From the NCBI GenBank assembly GCA_041609995.1, contig JBFIPU010000083.1, positions 1 to 12,317 of the forward strand: a stretch of 12,317 bases of DNA, in the 5' to 3' direction. The position numbers and the translations under genes are program-made. This document shows, piece after piece, positions 1 to 7,636 of the stretch. The stretch comes from JABDOU01 sp041609995. Its GTDB lineage: Bacteria; Actinomycetota; Acidimicrobiia; Spongiisociales; SHLN01. Every line of letters starts with the position of its first letter. Position 1 is the stretch's first letter. Under the pieces are notes generated by a model. The model was not told the DNA's origin. It searched no databases and saw only the letters and a program-made list of their open reading frames with translations.

Positions 1-139
1 ACGCGATGCGGCTGGAGGAATCACTTCAGCTCGTATGGAACAGCCACATCATCCCTCCCAGCCGGTTCCCGGACGGTGGTGGGTGCGCCATATCGCTCCG
101 GGTGGTGAGTGATCTGGGGCGATTCGCGGGAAGAGCCTC

Positions 140-175
140 TTCCACTTCTGCATACGAAACTGTATACTGATATGC
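140..175 (+). promoter_or_regulatory. mazE promoter, probably leaderless, with overlapping palindromes
   Basis: A sigma70-like promoter is visible: TTCCAC at 140-145, a 17-base spacer, and TATACT at 163-168. The expected transcription start, about 7 bases past the -10 box, falls at 175-176, which is the antitoxin ATG. The mRNA should therefore be leaderless or nearly so, and no Shine-Dalgarno is present. Palindromic A/T-rich words overlap the promoter: GTATAC at 162-167, and GCATA (150-154) mirrored by TATGC (171-175). These are plausible operator half-sites for autorepression by the ribbon-helix-helix antitoxin, as is usual for such pairs. The operator role is inference. Confidence 0.6.
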
Positions 176-370
176 ATGCATAGTACGAGTGTCCGAATCG
201 ACACGGCAACCCACCAGGAATTGAAGCGACTCGCCGACGAGCTCGGCACCACCGTCGGCGAAACCGTCGCGCTCGCTGTAAGGCGTCTCCGTCAGGACCG
301 CATCGGCGAAGAACTCACTGCGAGCCTGACCAGGGATGAAGTCGACTGGCTCGATGCTGACCTCGGGTGA
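176..370 (+). CDS. mazE: MazE/VapB-like ribbon-helix-helix antitoxin
   Basis: A 64-residue antitoxin that should bind and neutralise the toxin encoded immediately downstream and, as a dimer, repress its own promoter. Residues 4-10 (TSVRIDT) form the typical beta strand of a ribbon-helix-helix DNA-binding fold. Two helices follow, including ELKRLADELGTTVGETVALA. The C-terminal tail ends in DEVDWLDADLG, the acidic toxin-binding end seen in short actinobacterial MazE-like antitoxins. The ATG at 176 coincides with the predicted transcription start. An ATG four bases upstream (172) runs into a stop after three codons and is excluded. The stop overlaps the toxin start. Family assignment is strong; the precise antitoxin subtype (MazE versus VapB naming) is not settled by sequence alone. 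Confidence 0.85.
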   Translation: MHSTSVRIDTATHQELKRLADELGTTVGETVALAVRRLRQDRIGEELTASLTRDEVDWLDADLG

Positions 371-701
371 CGTCGTCCACCTCGACCTAGGGCTCCCCGA
401 GGGTCGAGAGGCTGGCTTCCGCCATCCCGCCGTGGTCGTCACCGCCCAGCGCATCCTTGATGCGCAACCAACCGTTATCCACGTCGTGCCACTCACCACC
501 ACCATCCGCGCCTTCACCTCTGAGGTAGTAGTCGAACTGGACGACGCCAGTGGACTCCAACAACAATCGGCTGCGCAGTGCCAACACGTCCGGGCAGTAT
601 CGACCGGGAGGGTCGAGCAAGTCGGCGGCAACGTCGGTTCCACCGTACTCACCCAGATCCGGGAAACGCTCGGCCTGATTCTCGACATCCCGCCGAGCTA
701 G
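354..701 (+). CDS. mazF: MazF/PemK-family endoribonuclease toxin
   Basis: A 115-residue toxin of the MazF/PemK family. These are ribosome-independent mRNA interferases that cut RNA at short motifs when the antitoxin is lost. It opens with SGDVVHLDLG, followed by the conserved GFRHPAVVV strand (often RP-AVVV; here HP), VVPLTTT at the active-site Thr/Ser region, and QCQHVRAVSTGRV, which matches the family's DQ-R-V---R motif. The length is that of a complete MazF. I start it at ATG 354, which lies inside the last codons of the antitoxin (17-base overlap), because the protein then begins just before the family's first strand. ATG 336 in the same frame would add six residues. Neither has a good Shine-Dalgarno, consistent with translational coupling. 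No defect is visible, so the toxin looks intact. Confidence 0.85.
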   Translation: MLTSGDVVHLDLGLPEGREAGFRHPAVVVTAQRILDAQPTVIHVVPLTTTIRAFTSEVVVELDDASGLQQQSAAQCQHVRAVSTGRVEQVGGNVGSTVLTQIRETLGLILDIPPS

Positions 702-922
702 GCACCGATTACCCGATACCGAGCCATAGCGCTCGCAAGATCATCCGAAACAGCGCATAACGGCCTGTCGGCGCTTGGCTTTCGCGGCGGTGGGTGACCC
801 GGGGAGAATGCGTGGGACGCTTCCGGTCCATAGTCAGAATCTACGCCGCCGAGTGGCTTCGGACCCACAGAAGCGAACCCAGCAGTAGAGCTCTCTCACG
901 CCGCCCCACAAGTGTCGTTCTG

Positions 923-975
923 ACGCACTATGAGAATTGTGCGTTATGGCGCGAGAACTGGGTGTTCTCGGGCGC
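923..975. repeat. Two adjacent inverted repeats
   Basis: The first is ACGCAC (923-928) with GTGCGT (939-944), a perfect 6-bp stem around a 10-base loop. Five bases later GCGC-GAGAAC (949-958) pairs with GTTCTC-GG-GCGC (964-975), a 10-bp stem with a two-base bulge and a 5-base loop. There is no T-tract after either, so a simple intrinsic terminator is unlikely. They could be operator or recombination sites, or RNA structure; nothing nearby decides. Confidence 0.5.
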
Positions 976-1375
976 GCTACGGGTTGAAGCTGTCCGGCGT
1001 GGGTGGCCAGGGCCGGGCTGCGGGCGGGACCGTGCTCCCGTCGAAGACTTGGCGACTGTACCCTCGACAGATCTGAAACGCGCTCCAAGTGGTGGGGCTT
1101 GAAACAGTGAGCGGCCGTGAGAAGCCACCCCCCGCAACTGTGCCCCCCGGTACGAAACAGGCCGGTATCACGATCGGCCCGGTCAACAAGGAACCCAAGG
1201 TCTGCCGATCGGGATATGGTCGACGTTGACGCTCTCCGCGAGAAGGGCCGCACCCGGGCGTTGTATCAGTGGATGGGCGACGGTAGACGGGCGGGCTGGG
1301 GTCGCCCTTGTCTTCCGTGGGCCCGTGATCTGCGTGCCAAGACCACTGAGTGTAAAGGGCGGTCGCCGCTATCGG

Positions 1376-1393
1376 TATCATTTTGGCTAGCAT
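1376..1393 (+). promoter_or_regulatory. Possible -10 elements for the transport operon
   Basis: Two -10-like hexamers lie 80-95 bases upstream of the first gene of the operon: TATCAT (1376-1381) and TAGCAT (1388-1393). No good -35 box is found at the usual distance from either, so this is only a location guess for the promoter. Confidence 0.3.
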
Positions 1394-1471
1394 GGCTGCG
1401 ACCGGCGGGGTCTGCGCGACGTAGGGCGCCTGTCATCGGGCAACTGGGAAAGAGGCAGGGAGAAGAATCTG

Positions 1472-2695
1472 ATGAAGAAGTCCAGGCTGCTATTGATCAT
1501 GGTGGCAATGGGAATGCTCGCGGCGGCGTGCGGTTCCGACTCCAGTGACGACGCTTCGGCGTCCGACTGTACTGTCCGCTTGGGAGCGGCCCTGAGCGAA
1601 ACCGGCAACTTCGCACGGGAAGGGCAATGGAACAAACGGGGCTACGACATCTGGCTGGACTGGGCCAACAACGAACATGGCGGCATCAAGGTGGGCGATG
1701 AGACATGCAACGCTGAGATCATCTACTACGACGATGAGAGCGACGCGGACACGTCCGCTCGACTGTATGAGAAGTTGATCTCGGAGGATGATGTCGACTT
1801 CGTGCTCGGGCCTTATTCGAGCGGCATTACGATGGGAACAAGCGCTATCGCCGAGAAGTACGGCGTCATCATGGTCGAGGCCCACGGGGCGTCGGAGGCG
1901 TTGTTCACCCGGGGTTTCGAAAACCTGTTCGCAGTGCTCACGCCCGCCTCGTACTACACCGAGTCCGCACTCAAGGCTCTCGCTGATGCCGGTGCGAAGA
2001 CCGTCGTCATTGCGAATCGGGATGAGACGTTCTCGACTGCGGCTGCCGACGGAGCAGAGCAGTGGGCAGCAGATTACGGGATGGAGGTCCTGGCCCGCGA
2101 AACGTACCCGCCCGATTCGGATCTGTCGACCATCTTGACCAAGTTCCGCAATCTGGAACCGGACGTGTTCGTCGGTGCCGGTCACTTCAACGACTCGGTG
2201 CTGTTCGTTCGCAGTGCTCAGGAGATCGGATTCGCTCCGGCGGCAATGATGCTGACCGTTGGGCCGGACAGTCCCGAGTTTGTGGAAGAGTTGGGCGTCG
2301 ACGCCAATTTCATTCTCGGTGACTCGCAGTGGGATCGGACCATGCCCTACGAGGACGAATTCTTCGGCACTGCCGCCGATTTCGCCGATCACTACTTCGA
2401 TTTGTACGGCGAGTTGCCTCCGTACCAGGTCGCCAGTTCGACGGCTGCGGCCCTGGCCCTCCATCTCGCTATTGAGGATGCCGGTTCCCTCGAAATGGAT
2501 GCGGTGCGGGCGGCTTTGAACAATTTGGACGTGGACACGTTCTACGGCCGCATCAACTTCGACGCTACCGGCAAGAACACCGGCAAGCCCATGGTGACCG
2601 TCCAGGTGCTCGATGGCGAAGCCAAGGTCACTGCCCCGACCGACTTTGCCGCGGCCGACCTGGTCTACCCGATGCCCGCCTGGGGTGATCGCTAG
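1472..2695 (+). CDS. ABC transporter substrate-binding lipoprotein (LivK-like)
   Basis: A 407-residue extracytoplasmic solute receptor that should deliver a small solute to the permease/ATPase set encoded downstream. The N-terminus has MKKSR, a hydrophobic segment, and LAAAC with C20 as the lipidation site, so it is membrane-anchored on the outer face. The mature part begins after a Ser/Asp-rich linker. It shows the type I periplasmic-binding pattern of the branched-chain amino acid family: VRLGAALSETGNFA, DDESDADTSARLYEKLI, VDFVLGPYSSGIT, PASYYTESALKAL, and a C-terminal YGRINFDATGKN. Length is normal for the family. A strong Shine-Dalgarno AGGGAG (1457-1462) sits nine bases before the ATG. 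The ligand cannot be read from sequence. Hydrophobic amino acids are the family default, but the co-encoded acyl-CoA synthetase makes an organic acid plausible. Confidence 0.88.
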   Translation: MKKSRLLLIMVAMGMLAAACGSDSSDDASASDCTVRLGAALSETGNFAREGQWNKRGYDIWLDWANNEHGGIKVGDETCNAEIIYYDDESDADTSARLYEKLISEDDVDFVLGPYSSGITMGTSAIAEKYGVIMVEAHGASEALFTRGFENLFAVLTPASYYTESALKALADAGAKTVVIANRDETFSTAAADGAEQWAADYGMEVLARETYPPDSDLSTILTKFRNLEPDVFVGAGHFNDSVLFVRSAQEIGFAPAAMMLTVGPDSPEFVEELGVDANFILGDSQWDRTMPYEDEFFGTAADFADHYFDLYGELPPYQVASSTAAALALHLAIEDAGSLEMDAVRAALNNLDVDTFYGRINFDATGKNTGKPMVTVQVLDGEAKVTAPTDFAAADLVYPMPAWGDR

Positions 2696-2719
2696 ACAGA
2701 GGGAGGGCGACTGTATAGA

Positions 2720-2790
2720 AGTCGTGATGGGCTCGACGGAGGACAGCCGTACCACGACTCGTACCCCGCTCGGAGCCCGGCGGATCGCCG
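2720..2790 (+). promoter_or_regulatory. Intercistronic hairpins between receptor and permease genes
   Basis: The only sizeable gap in the operon contains two stem-loops. AGTCGTG (2720-2726) pairs with CACGACT (2753-2759), with an inner GGCT/AGCC pair (2730-2733, 2745-2748). CGGCG (2778-2782) pairs with CGCCG (2786-2790) around a 3-base loop. There is no T-run. Such hairpins after a binding-protein gene commonly stabilise the upstream message or attenuate transcription, giving more receptor than membrane components. That role is inferred here. Confidence 0.5.
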
Positions 2791-2820
2791 CATGCCAGCC
2801 TCCTGTGGGAACAGAGCACC

Positions 2821-3705
2821 TTGACTGAGTTCCTGCAGGCCCTGGTGAACACGATCATGCTGGGCGGGTTCTACTCCCTGATGGTGATGGGTTTCTCGCT
2901 CATCTGGGGCGTCATGGGAGTGATCAATCTCGCCCACGGCGAGTTCGTCCTGACGGGTGCCTATTTGACGTGGATCATGAACCGTCATCTGGGGTGGGAG
3001 CCGCTTGCCGCGCTCGTCGTCGTCATCCCGGTGATGTTCATCTTCGGGTACCTGCTCCAACGCCTGCTCATCAACCGCATCATCGACCGCCAACACCTCG
3101 TGTCCTTGCTGGTCACCTATGGGCTGGCGATCCTCATCGCTAATGGTCTCAAGCTGGCCTTCACGGGAACGCCGCGCAGCCTCACAACTGGGCTCCGGGG
3201 CTTCTGGAAGGTGGGAGAGATAACGATTCCCATCGTGAAGACCTACGACCTGGCCATCGCCCTCGCGATGATGGCGGGGCTGTCCCTGCTGCTGGGGCGA
3301 ACCCGGCTTGGCAGGAGCGTGCGGGCCGCCGCTCAGAACCGACAATCCGCTCACATGGTGGGGGTGGATATCGGAGCCGTCTTTGCGGTCACGTTCGGCA
3401 TCGGCGTGGCGCTCACGGGGGCAGCGGGAACCCTCTTCGGCCTCACCCAGCCGATCGCTCCATTCGCCGGCCTTCCACTCACGCTCCGGGCATTCGCAAT
3501 CACCACGATGGCCGGCTTGGGCAACATTCGCGGTGCTCTGCTCGGCAGCATGGCCCTTGCCGCCGTTGAGGTGTACATCGGCACGTACGTCCCCGGGATC
3601 GGAACGAACCTGGGTCTTGTTGCCACGTTTGTGGTGCTGGTTGTAATCCTCGCCACGCGACCGCAGGGCCTTTTCGGAGGGTTGACCCCGGTGGAGGACT
3701 CATGA
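2821..3705 (+). CDS. livH: Branched-chain-type ABC transporter permease (LivH family)
   Basis: A 294-residue inner-membrane permease, one half of the translocation pore that pairs with the next gene's product. About eight hydrophobic segments are visible. Family hallmarks are NLAHGEF (residues 36-42) after the first segments, the cytoplasmic coupling loop RAAAQNRQSAHMVGVD (168-183), GLGNIRGALLG (232-242), and the terminal RPQGLFG (280-286). The chosen start is TTG 2821, giving MTEFLQALVNTIMLGG, the usual beginning of LivH proteins. No upstream ATG in this frame gives a better start, and the Shine-Dalgarno is weak (GGGA about 10 bases before). The stop overlaps the next ATG (ATGA), so translation is coupled. 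The gene is complete, with no missing motif. Confidence 0.88.
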   Translation: MTEFLQALVNTIMLGGFYSLMVMGFSLIWGVMGVINLAHGEFVLTGAYLTWIMNRHLGWEPLAALVVVIPVMFIFGYLLQRLLINRIIDRQHLVSLLVTYGLAILIANGLKLAFTGTPRSLTTGLRGFWKVGEITIPIVKTYDLAIALAMMAGLSLLLGRTRLGRSVRAAAQNRQSAHMVGVDIGAVFAVTFGIGVALTGAAGTLFGLTQPIAPFAGLPLTLRAFAITTMAGLGNIRGALLGSMALAAVEVYIGTYVPGIGTNLGLVATFVVLVVILATRPQGLFGGLTPVEDS

Positions 3706-4703
3706 CCCCCGTGGGGCAGACCGACACCATCCGCGTCACCGGACGACAATGGGGGTTCTTCATCCTGGTGGCAGGGTTGGCGATGCTGCCGCTCATCGAA
3801 GCCCTCACCGACGGGAACGGTTTCATCAACAACTCGACGTTGTTCTCGATGACCCAGATGCTCATGCTGGTCACCTTGGCGAGCAACTGGAACTTCATTA
3901 GCGGCCTCACCGGATACGTCGATTTCGGACATACCGCCTTTTTCGGGTTGGGCGCCTACTCGACCGGCATCCTGATGACGAAGAGCGGCTGGCCGTTTTA
4001 TCCGACTCTTGCCGTCGGTGCGCTCGTAGCCGCCCTGGCAGCGGTTCTCATAGGCCGGGTGACGATGCACCTCAAAGGTCCCTATTTCTCCATCGCCATG
4101 CTCGGGACCTTTGCCGCGCTACGCGAGATCGTGCGCGTCGTAAGACCCTTGACGGGAGGAGGACCGGGGTTCTCGCTCCCTCCGTATTTGAACCGGCCCC
4201 TCTTCTACTACCTGGCCCTGGCCCAGGCCGTGCTGGTAGTAGCGCTCTATCGCTGGCTGAAAGGCACCGAGTTTGGATCGATGATGCTTGGAATTCGGGA
4301 AGATGAGAGCGGAGCGGAAATGCGGGGCATCAACACGACCCTCATCAAGATCACGGCGTTCACGCTGGCGGCGGCATCGACCGGTCTGGTGGGTGGCATG
4401 TGGGCGTACCAGAACACCTTCATCGACCCCGATATCGTCTTCCTTGACAGCCGAACCATCGAGATGGCCTTGGCCGCCGTAATCGGTGGCCTGGGAACGA
4501 TCGCGGGACCCGTCCTGGGGGCAGGCCTTTTGTACTGGATGCGCGACCTGGTGTGGGCGAGTTTCCTCCAGTGGCACCTGTTCATCGAAGGGGTAATCCT
4601 CATCGCGGTCATGCTGGTGATGCCGAAGGGGATCATGGGTTTGTTTGGTAATCGATCCGGCCTCACCGTCCGAGGGGTCCGGGCGGCGTGGAGGAAGCGA
4701 TGA
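3702..4703 (+). CDS. livM: Branched-chain-type ABC transporter permease (LivM family)
   Basis: A 333-residue polytopic membrane protein, the second permease half. LivM signatures appear in order: GLTGYVDFGHTAFFGLGAY (68-86), LKGPYFSIAMLG (124-135), the ATPase-coupling loop GIREDESGAEMRGIN (197-211), IGGLGTIAGPVLGA (261-274), and the closing MPKGIMGLFG (307-316). The family's typical long first cytoplasmic stretch is short here (about 17 residues). The start ATG 3702 overlaps the livH stop by four bases (ATGA), and its own stop overlaps the livG ATG in the same way. No frameshift or truncation is seen. It must work with LivH and the two ATPases encoded next; the transported ligand is not predictable from it. 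Confidence 0.88.
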   Translation: MTPVGQTDTIRVTGRQWGFFILVAGLAMLPLIEALTDGNGFINNSTLFSMTQMLMLVTLASNWNFISGLTGYVDFGHTAFFGLGAYSTGILMTKSGWPFYPTLAVGALVAALAAVLIGRVTMHLKGPYFSIAMLGTFAALREIVRVVRPLTGGGPGFSLPPYLNRPLFYYLALAQAVLVVALYRWLKGTEFGSMMLGIREDESGAEMRGINTTLIKITAFTLAAASTGLVGGMWAYQNTFIDPDIVFLDSRTIEMALAAVIGGLGTIAGPVLGAGLLYWMRDLVWASFLQWHLFIEGVILIAVMLVMPKGIMGLFGNRSGLTVRGVRAAWRKR

Positions 4704-5491
4704 AAGGTCAAGATTCCGGCCCGGACATCGGGGACCGCGAGGCGCTGCTGGAGGGTCGGGGGTTGGCGAAATGGTTCGGCGGTCTCGCCGCGCTCAACCA
4801 GGTCGACGTTGAGGTATACCGCGGCGAGTTGGTCGGCATAGTCGGGCCGAACGGCAGTGGCAAGACCACGCTGTTTAACTGTCTCACCGGTATGGAGTCG
4901 GTGAGCGCCGGTCGCGTCTTCTTCAAGGGGATAGACGTGACGCACCGCAAGCCGCATCAGGTAGCGCACATGGGGTTGTCGCGCACGTTCCAGAGCATCC
5001 GGGTCTATCGGAAACTCAGCGTGCTCGAGAACATGCTGTTGAGCCGCCAATGGGGCGGAGAGCGACTGGCCGACTGGCTCCGATCGAGTGACCGGGGAAC
5101 CGCAGAACGCGCCCGTGACATCCTCGAATTCCTCACCCTGGACGGGCAGTGGGGAGAGCCTGCCGGTTCATTGTCCTGGGGGCAGCAGCGACTGCTCGAG
5201 ATTGGGATGGTGCTCATGTCCGATCCCGAGCTCGTGCTGCTCGACGAGGCGACCTCTGGCGTGAGCCCTGGGCTGGTCGAGGTGATTACCGAGCGAATCT
5301 TGACACTGAACCACCTGGAGGGAAAGACGATTCTGCTCATCGAACACAACATCGACGTGGTCGAGGATCTGTGCGACCGGGTGGTGGTCCTCGATTACGG
5401 CGAGAAGCTCGCCGAGGGAACCGTTGACTCCGTGTTCAGCAATCCGGCCGTGATTGAGGCCTATTTCGGACGGCACGATGCCGAGTTCTGA
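4700..5491 (+). CDS. livG: ABC transporter ATP-binding protein (LivG family)
   Basis: A 263-residue cytoplasmic ATPase that powers the LivHM pore. It has Walker A GPNGSGKT (49-56), Q-loop Q98 in SRTFQSIRVY, signature LSWGQQR (158-164, where LivG usually has LSYGQQR), Walker B LVLLDE (178-183), and the switch histidine H216 in LIEHN. The sequence after Walker B is ATSG rather than the commoner PAAG, a mild variant. I place the start at ATG 4700 because it overlaps the livM stop (ATGA) and has GGAGG at 4690-4694 five bases upstream. An in-frame GTG at 4688 would add four residues and lacks such a site. It overlaps the next ATPase gene by 14 bases. Confidence 0.9.
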   Translation: MKGQDSGPDIGDREALLEGRGLAKWFGGLAALNQVDVEVYRGELVGIVGPNGSGKTTLFNCLTGMESVSAGRVFFKGIDVTHRKPHQVAHMGLSRTFQSIRVYRKLSVLENMLLSRQWGGERLADWLRSSDRGTAERARDILEFLTLDGQWGEPAGSLSWGQQRLLEIGMVLMSDPELVLLDEATSGVSPGLVEVITERILTLNHLEGKTILLIEHNIDVVEDLCDRVVVLDYGEKLAEGTVDSVFSNPAVIEAYFGRHDAEF

Positions 5492-6245
5492 CCCGCCTGT
5501 GACCGGGTACCCGAACCCGATTCTCGAGCTGGTGGATCTGCACGCCGGCTACGACGGCCCGGATGTCGTTAGAGGGCTGGATCTGACGATTAGTCAGGGG
5601 GAGGTCGTCTGTGTGATCGGGCCGAACGGTGCCGGGAAATCGACGGTGTTCAACGTCATCTACGGTTTCCTGCCCGTCCGGGGAGGCCGGATTCGGTTCG
5701 GTGGTAGCGACATCACGGGGTCATCTCCACGACAGATGCTAAGACGCGGCATCACCATCGTCCCCCAACGGCGCAGCCTGTTTCCACAGATGACCGTCGA
5801 CGAGAACCTGGAAATGGGGATGTACATCGAGCGGGACCGTCGGCGCATCCGGCGCAGAAAAGGGTACGTACTCGACCTCTTCCCCGAACTCGCCGACCGG
5901 ACGACTCAGGAGGCGGGAACGCTGAGCGGGGGGGAGCAGCGCATGCTCGAGATCGGCCGGGCCCTGATGTGGGAACCTCGGCTGCTTCTGCTGGACGAGC
6001 CCTCGGCGGGGTTGGCACCTAGGATCTCTGCCAAGGTCCTGGAGACGGTCCTTCGACTCAACCAGCAGCTGGGACTGGCCGTCCTCATGATCGAGCAGAA
6101 CGCCCGCCAGGGTCTGGGAATCAGTCATCGCGGATATGTTCTCGAATGGGGGAAAGTGAGTTACGCGGGCACCGGGGGGGAGCTCTTGCACGATCCCGAC
6201 GTGCAGCGGGCCTTTCTCGGCAGGTCGAGGAGGCGATCGCCATGA
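5478..6245 (+). CDS. livF: ABC transporter ATP-binding protein (LivF family)
   Basis: A 255-residue ATPase, partner of LivG. It has Walker A GPNGAGKS (48-55), Q97 in IVPQRR, signature LSGGEQR (149-155), Walker B LLLLDE (169-174) followed by PSAGLAP, and IEQNAR with Q207 where most ABC proteins have the switch histidine. A glutamine there is normal for LivF, so it is not a defect. ATG 5478 is preferred: it lies within the end of livG, and the protein then begins shortly before PILELVDLHAGYDG, the usual LivF opening. An in-frame TTG at 5454 is an alternative adding eight residues. The stop overlaps the ATG of the acyl-CoA synthetase gene (ATGA), tying transport and CoA chemistry into one transcript. 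Confidence 0.9.
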   Translation: MPSSDPPVTGYPNPILELVDLHAGYDGPDVVRGLDLTISQGEVVCVIGPNGAGKSTVFNVIYGFLPVRGGRIRFGGSDITGSSPRQMLRRGITIVPQRRSLFPQMTVDENLEMGMYIERDRRRIRRRKGYVLDLFPELADRTTQEAGTLSGGEQRMLEIGRALMWEPRLLLLDEPSAGLAPRISAKVLETVLRLNQQLGLAVLMIEQNARQGLGISHRGYVLEWGKVSYAGTGGELLHDPDVQRAFLGRSRRRSP

Positions 6246-7636
6246 CGGGCCGGCACGACTTCCTCAACCGTCTGTTCACCCCCAGGACGATTGCCGTGGT
6301 CGGCGCCAGCAACGACGAACGCAAGAAGGGAAGCCTGGTACTTCGGAATCTGAGAAGGAGTTATCGGGGGGAGATCTTCGCGGTACACCCGACAGCCGAC
6401 ACAGTTGACGGTCTGGCGGTCTATCGATCTGTCGCCGACATACCGACCGAGATCGATTTGCTCATACCACTCATTCCCGCCCAGAACCTGGTGGACCTGG
6501 TGCGTGACTGTCCCCCCGACCACGTGAAAACGCTGCTCGCCATTCCGAGCGGCTTCGGTGAGATACCGCCCGATGGAGCGCGGATCGAGCGGGAAATGGT
6601 CTCGGTCGCCACGAGCAAAGGCATGCGGGTGGTGGGGCCGAACACCGTCGGGATGATGAATTGCGGAAATGGACTGAACGCATCACTCGCCCCCGCGCTG
6701 CCGGGCGGCCCGGGCGGGTTCTCCTGCGTCACACAGAGCGGCGGTTTCGGAATGGCGATCTACATGTACGGAATCGACAACCAGCTCGACATGGCGAAGT
6801 TCTGCGATCTCGGCAACACATCCGACGTCTCGATAGGAGAAGTGCTCGAGTACTACCTCGATGATCCGAGCACAACGATCATCGGAGCGTTCCTGGAGTC
6901 GTACCCCAATCAACTGGCGGCATCAATAACCAGGACGGCCAAAGAAAAGCCGCTCATCCTCACGACCATCGGCCGCACGAGCGCAGGCCGGCGGGCCAGT
7001 CTCGCCCACCTCGGCATTGCTCCGGGACCTAACCCGGTCATGCCGGCGCCCGGCAGCCATTCGATCCTGGCGCAGACCGGTTCAGAGATGCTTGACATTG
7101 TCAAGGCCCTGACCTGGCAACCGCTGCCGCGTGGCACCCGAGTCGGCATCCTGACCGGATCGGGCGGCATCGGAGTCGAACTGGCAGACCTGTGTGTCGA
7201 GCATGGTCTCGAAGTTCCCGAACTATCGCCTGCCCTCCAGCGGCTGCTGCGCTCCCACCTGCCTCCCTATGCGAGCGTCGTGAACCCGGTCGACCTCACG
7301 CCAGCGTGGCCCGACTATCCGGAGATGTATCCCCCTTTGATGAAGGCGCTCCTGGACTCGGATGAGATCGACATGCTCATTATCACCGTCATCGACGTCG
7401 CAACGTCCGTGGCAAGACTCATGGAGGCGGTTGGAGAATTCGCACACACGTACTCAACCGACACCAAGCAGCCAAAACCGGTCCTGACATACTGGGCGGC
7501 TCCACCCGGATTTCGACACCACCGCCAGTTGCTGCAGGCGGCACGGGTCCCGTGCTATCCGTCGACGCTCTCAACCGTCCGGGTAGCCGCCGCCATCTCC
7601 AAATATGCCGGCCGCTCGTTCCGGGTACCCGATTGA
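6242..7636 (+). CDS. NDP-forming acyl-CoA synthetase, alpha subunit only
   Basis: A 464-residue cytoplasmic protein of the acetyl-CoA synthetase (ADP-forming)/succinyl-CoA ligase alpha superfamily, interconverting acyl-CoA plus ADP and Pi with acid plus CoA and ATP. It has an N-terminal CoA-binding Rossmann domain (IAVVGAS 17-23, later FAVHP), GPNTVGMMN (132-140), TQSGGFG (164-170), GNTSDVSIGEVLEYY (191-205), and the phosphohistidine region SAGRRASLAHLG. H256 aligns in position with the catalytic His of archaeal ACD alpha subunits, although the usual SHTG has become AHLG. Archaeal alpha subunits are about 460 residues, so this is a complete stand-alone alpha chain. The ATP-grasp beta chain is absent from the window. 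AGGAGG (6228-6233) lies eight bases before ATG 6242, and the ATG overlaps the livF stop. The acyl substrate is unknown. Confidence 0.82.
   Translation: MTGRHDFLNRLFTPRTIAVVGASNDERKKGSLVLRNLRRSYRGEIFAVHPTADTVDGLAVYRSVADIPTEIDLLIPLIPAQNLVDLVRDCPPDHVKTLLAIPSGFGEIPPDGARIEREMVSVATSKGMRVVGPNTVGMMNCGNGLNASLAPALPGGPGGFSCVTQSGGFGMAIYMYGIDNQLDMAKFCDLGNTSDVSIGEVLEYYLDDPSTTIIGAFLESYPNQLAASITRTAKEKPLILTTIGRTSAGRRASLAHLGIAPGPNPVMPAPGSHSILAQTGSEMLDIVKALTWQPLPRGTRVGILTGSGGIGVELADLCVEHGLEVPELSPALQRLLRSHLPPYASVVNPVDLTPAWPDYPEMYPPLMKALLDSDEIDMLIITVIDVATSVARLMEAVGEFAHTYSTDTKQPKPVLTYWAAPPGFRHHRQLLQAARVPCYPSTLSTVRVAAAISKYAGRSFRVPD

Larger units (their letters stand above)
702..1471. other. 770-base stretch without a convincing gene
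   Basis: Both strands have open frames here but none has convincing protein character. A weak candidate is GTG 1107 to TGA 1229 on the + strand (40 codons, K/P-rich, GGTGGGG about ten bases upstream). Another + frame from ATG 1216 runs into the start of the substrate-binding gene and is not recognisable. The stretch holds the inverted repeats at 923-975 and, at its right end, the probable promoter region of the transport operon. It may be decayed coding sequence, but I cannot name a parent gene. Confidence 0.5.

Noticed and set aside
1..170. Frame open from the left window edge to TGA 168-170, possibly the end of a gene entering the window
   Set aside because: The translation is not recognisable and it runs through the antitoxin promoter. 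I see nothing supporting it.
1050..1150. Minus-strand frame containing CGGWLLTAAHC, which matches the active-site histidine motif of trypsin-like proteases
   Set aside because: The spacing between CGG and LTAAHC is too short for that family, the rest of the frame is low-complexity Arg/Ser/Pro sequence, and no GDSGG serine motif is found downstream in any frame. Most likely coincidence.
1490..2755. 421-codon open frame antisense to the substrate-binding gene
   Set aside because: It is the usual high-GC shadow of a well-supported gene on the + strand and has no recognisable protein features or ribosome site.
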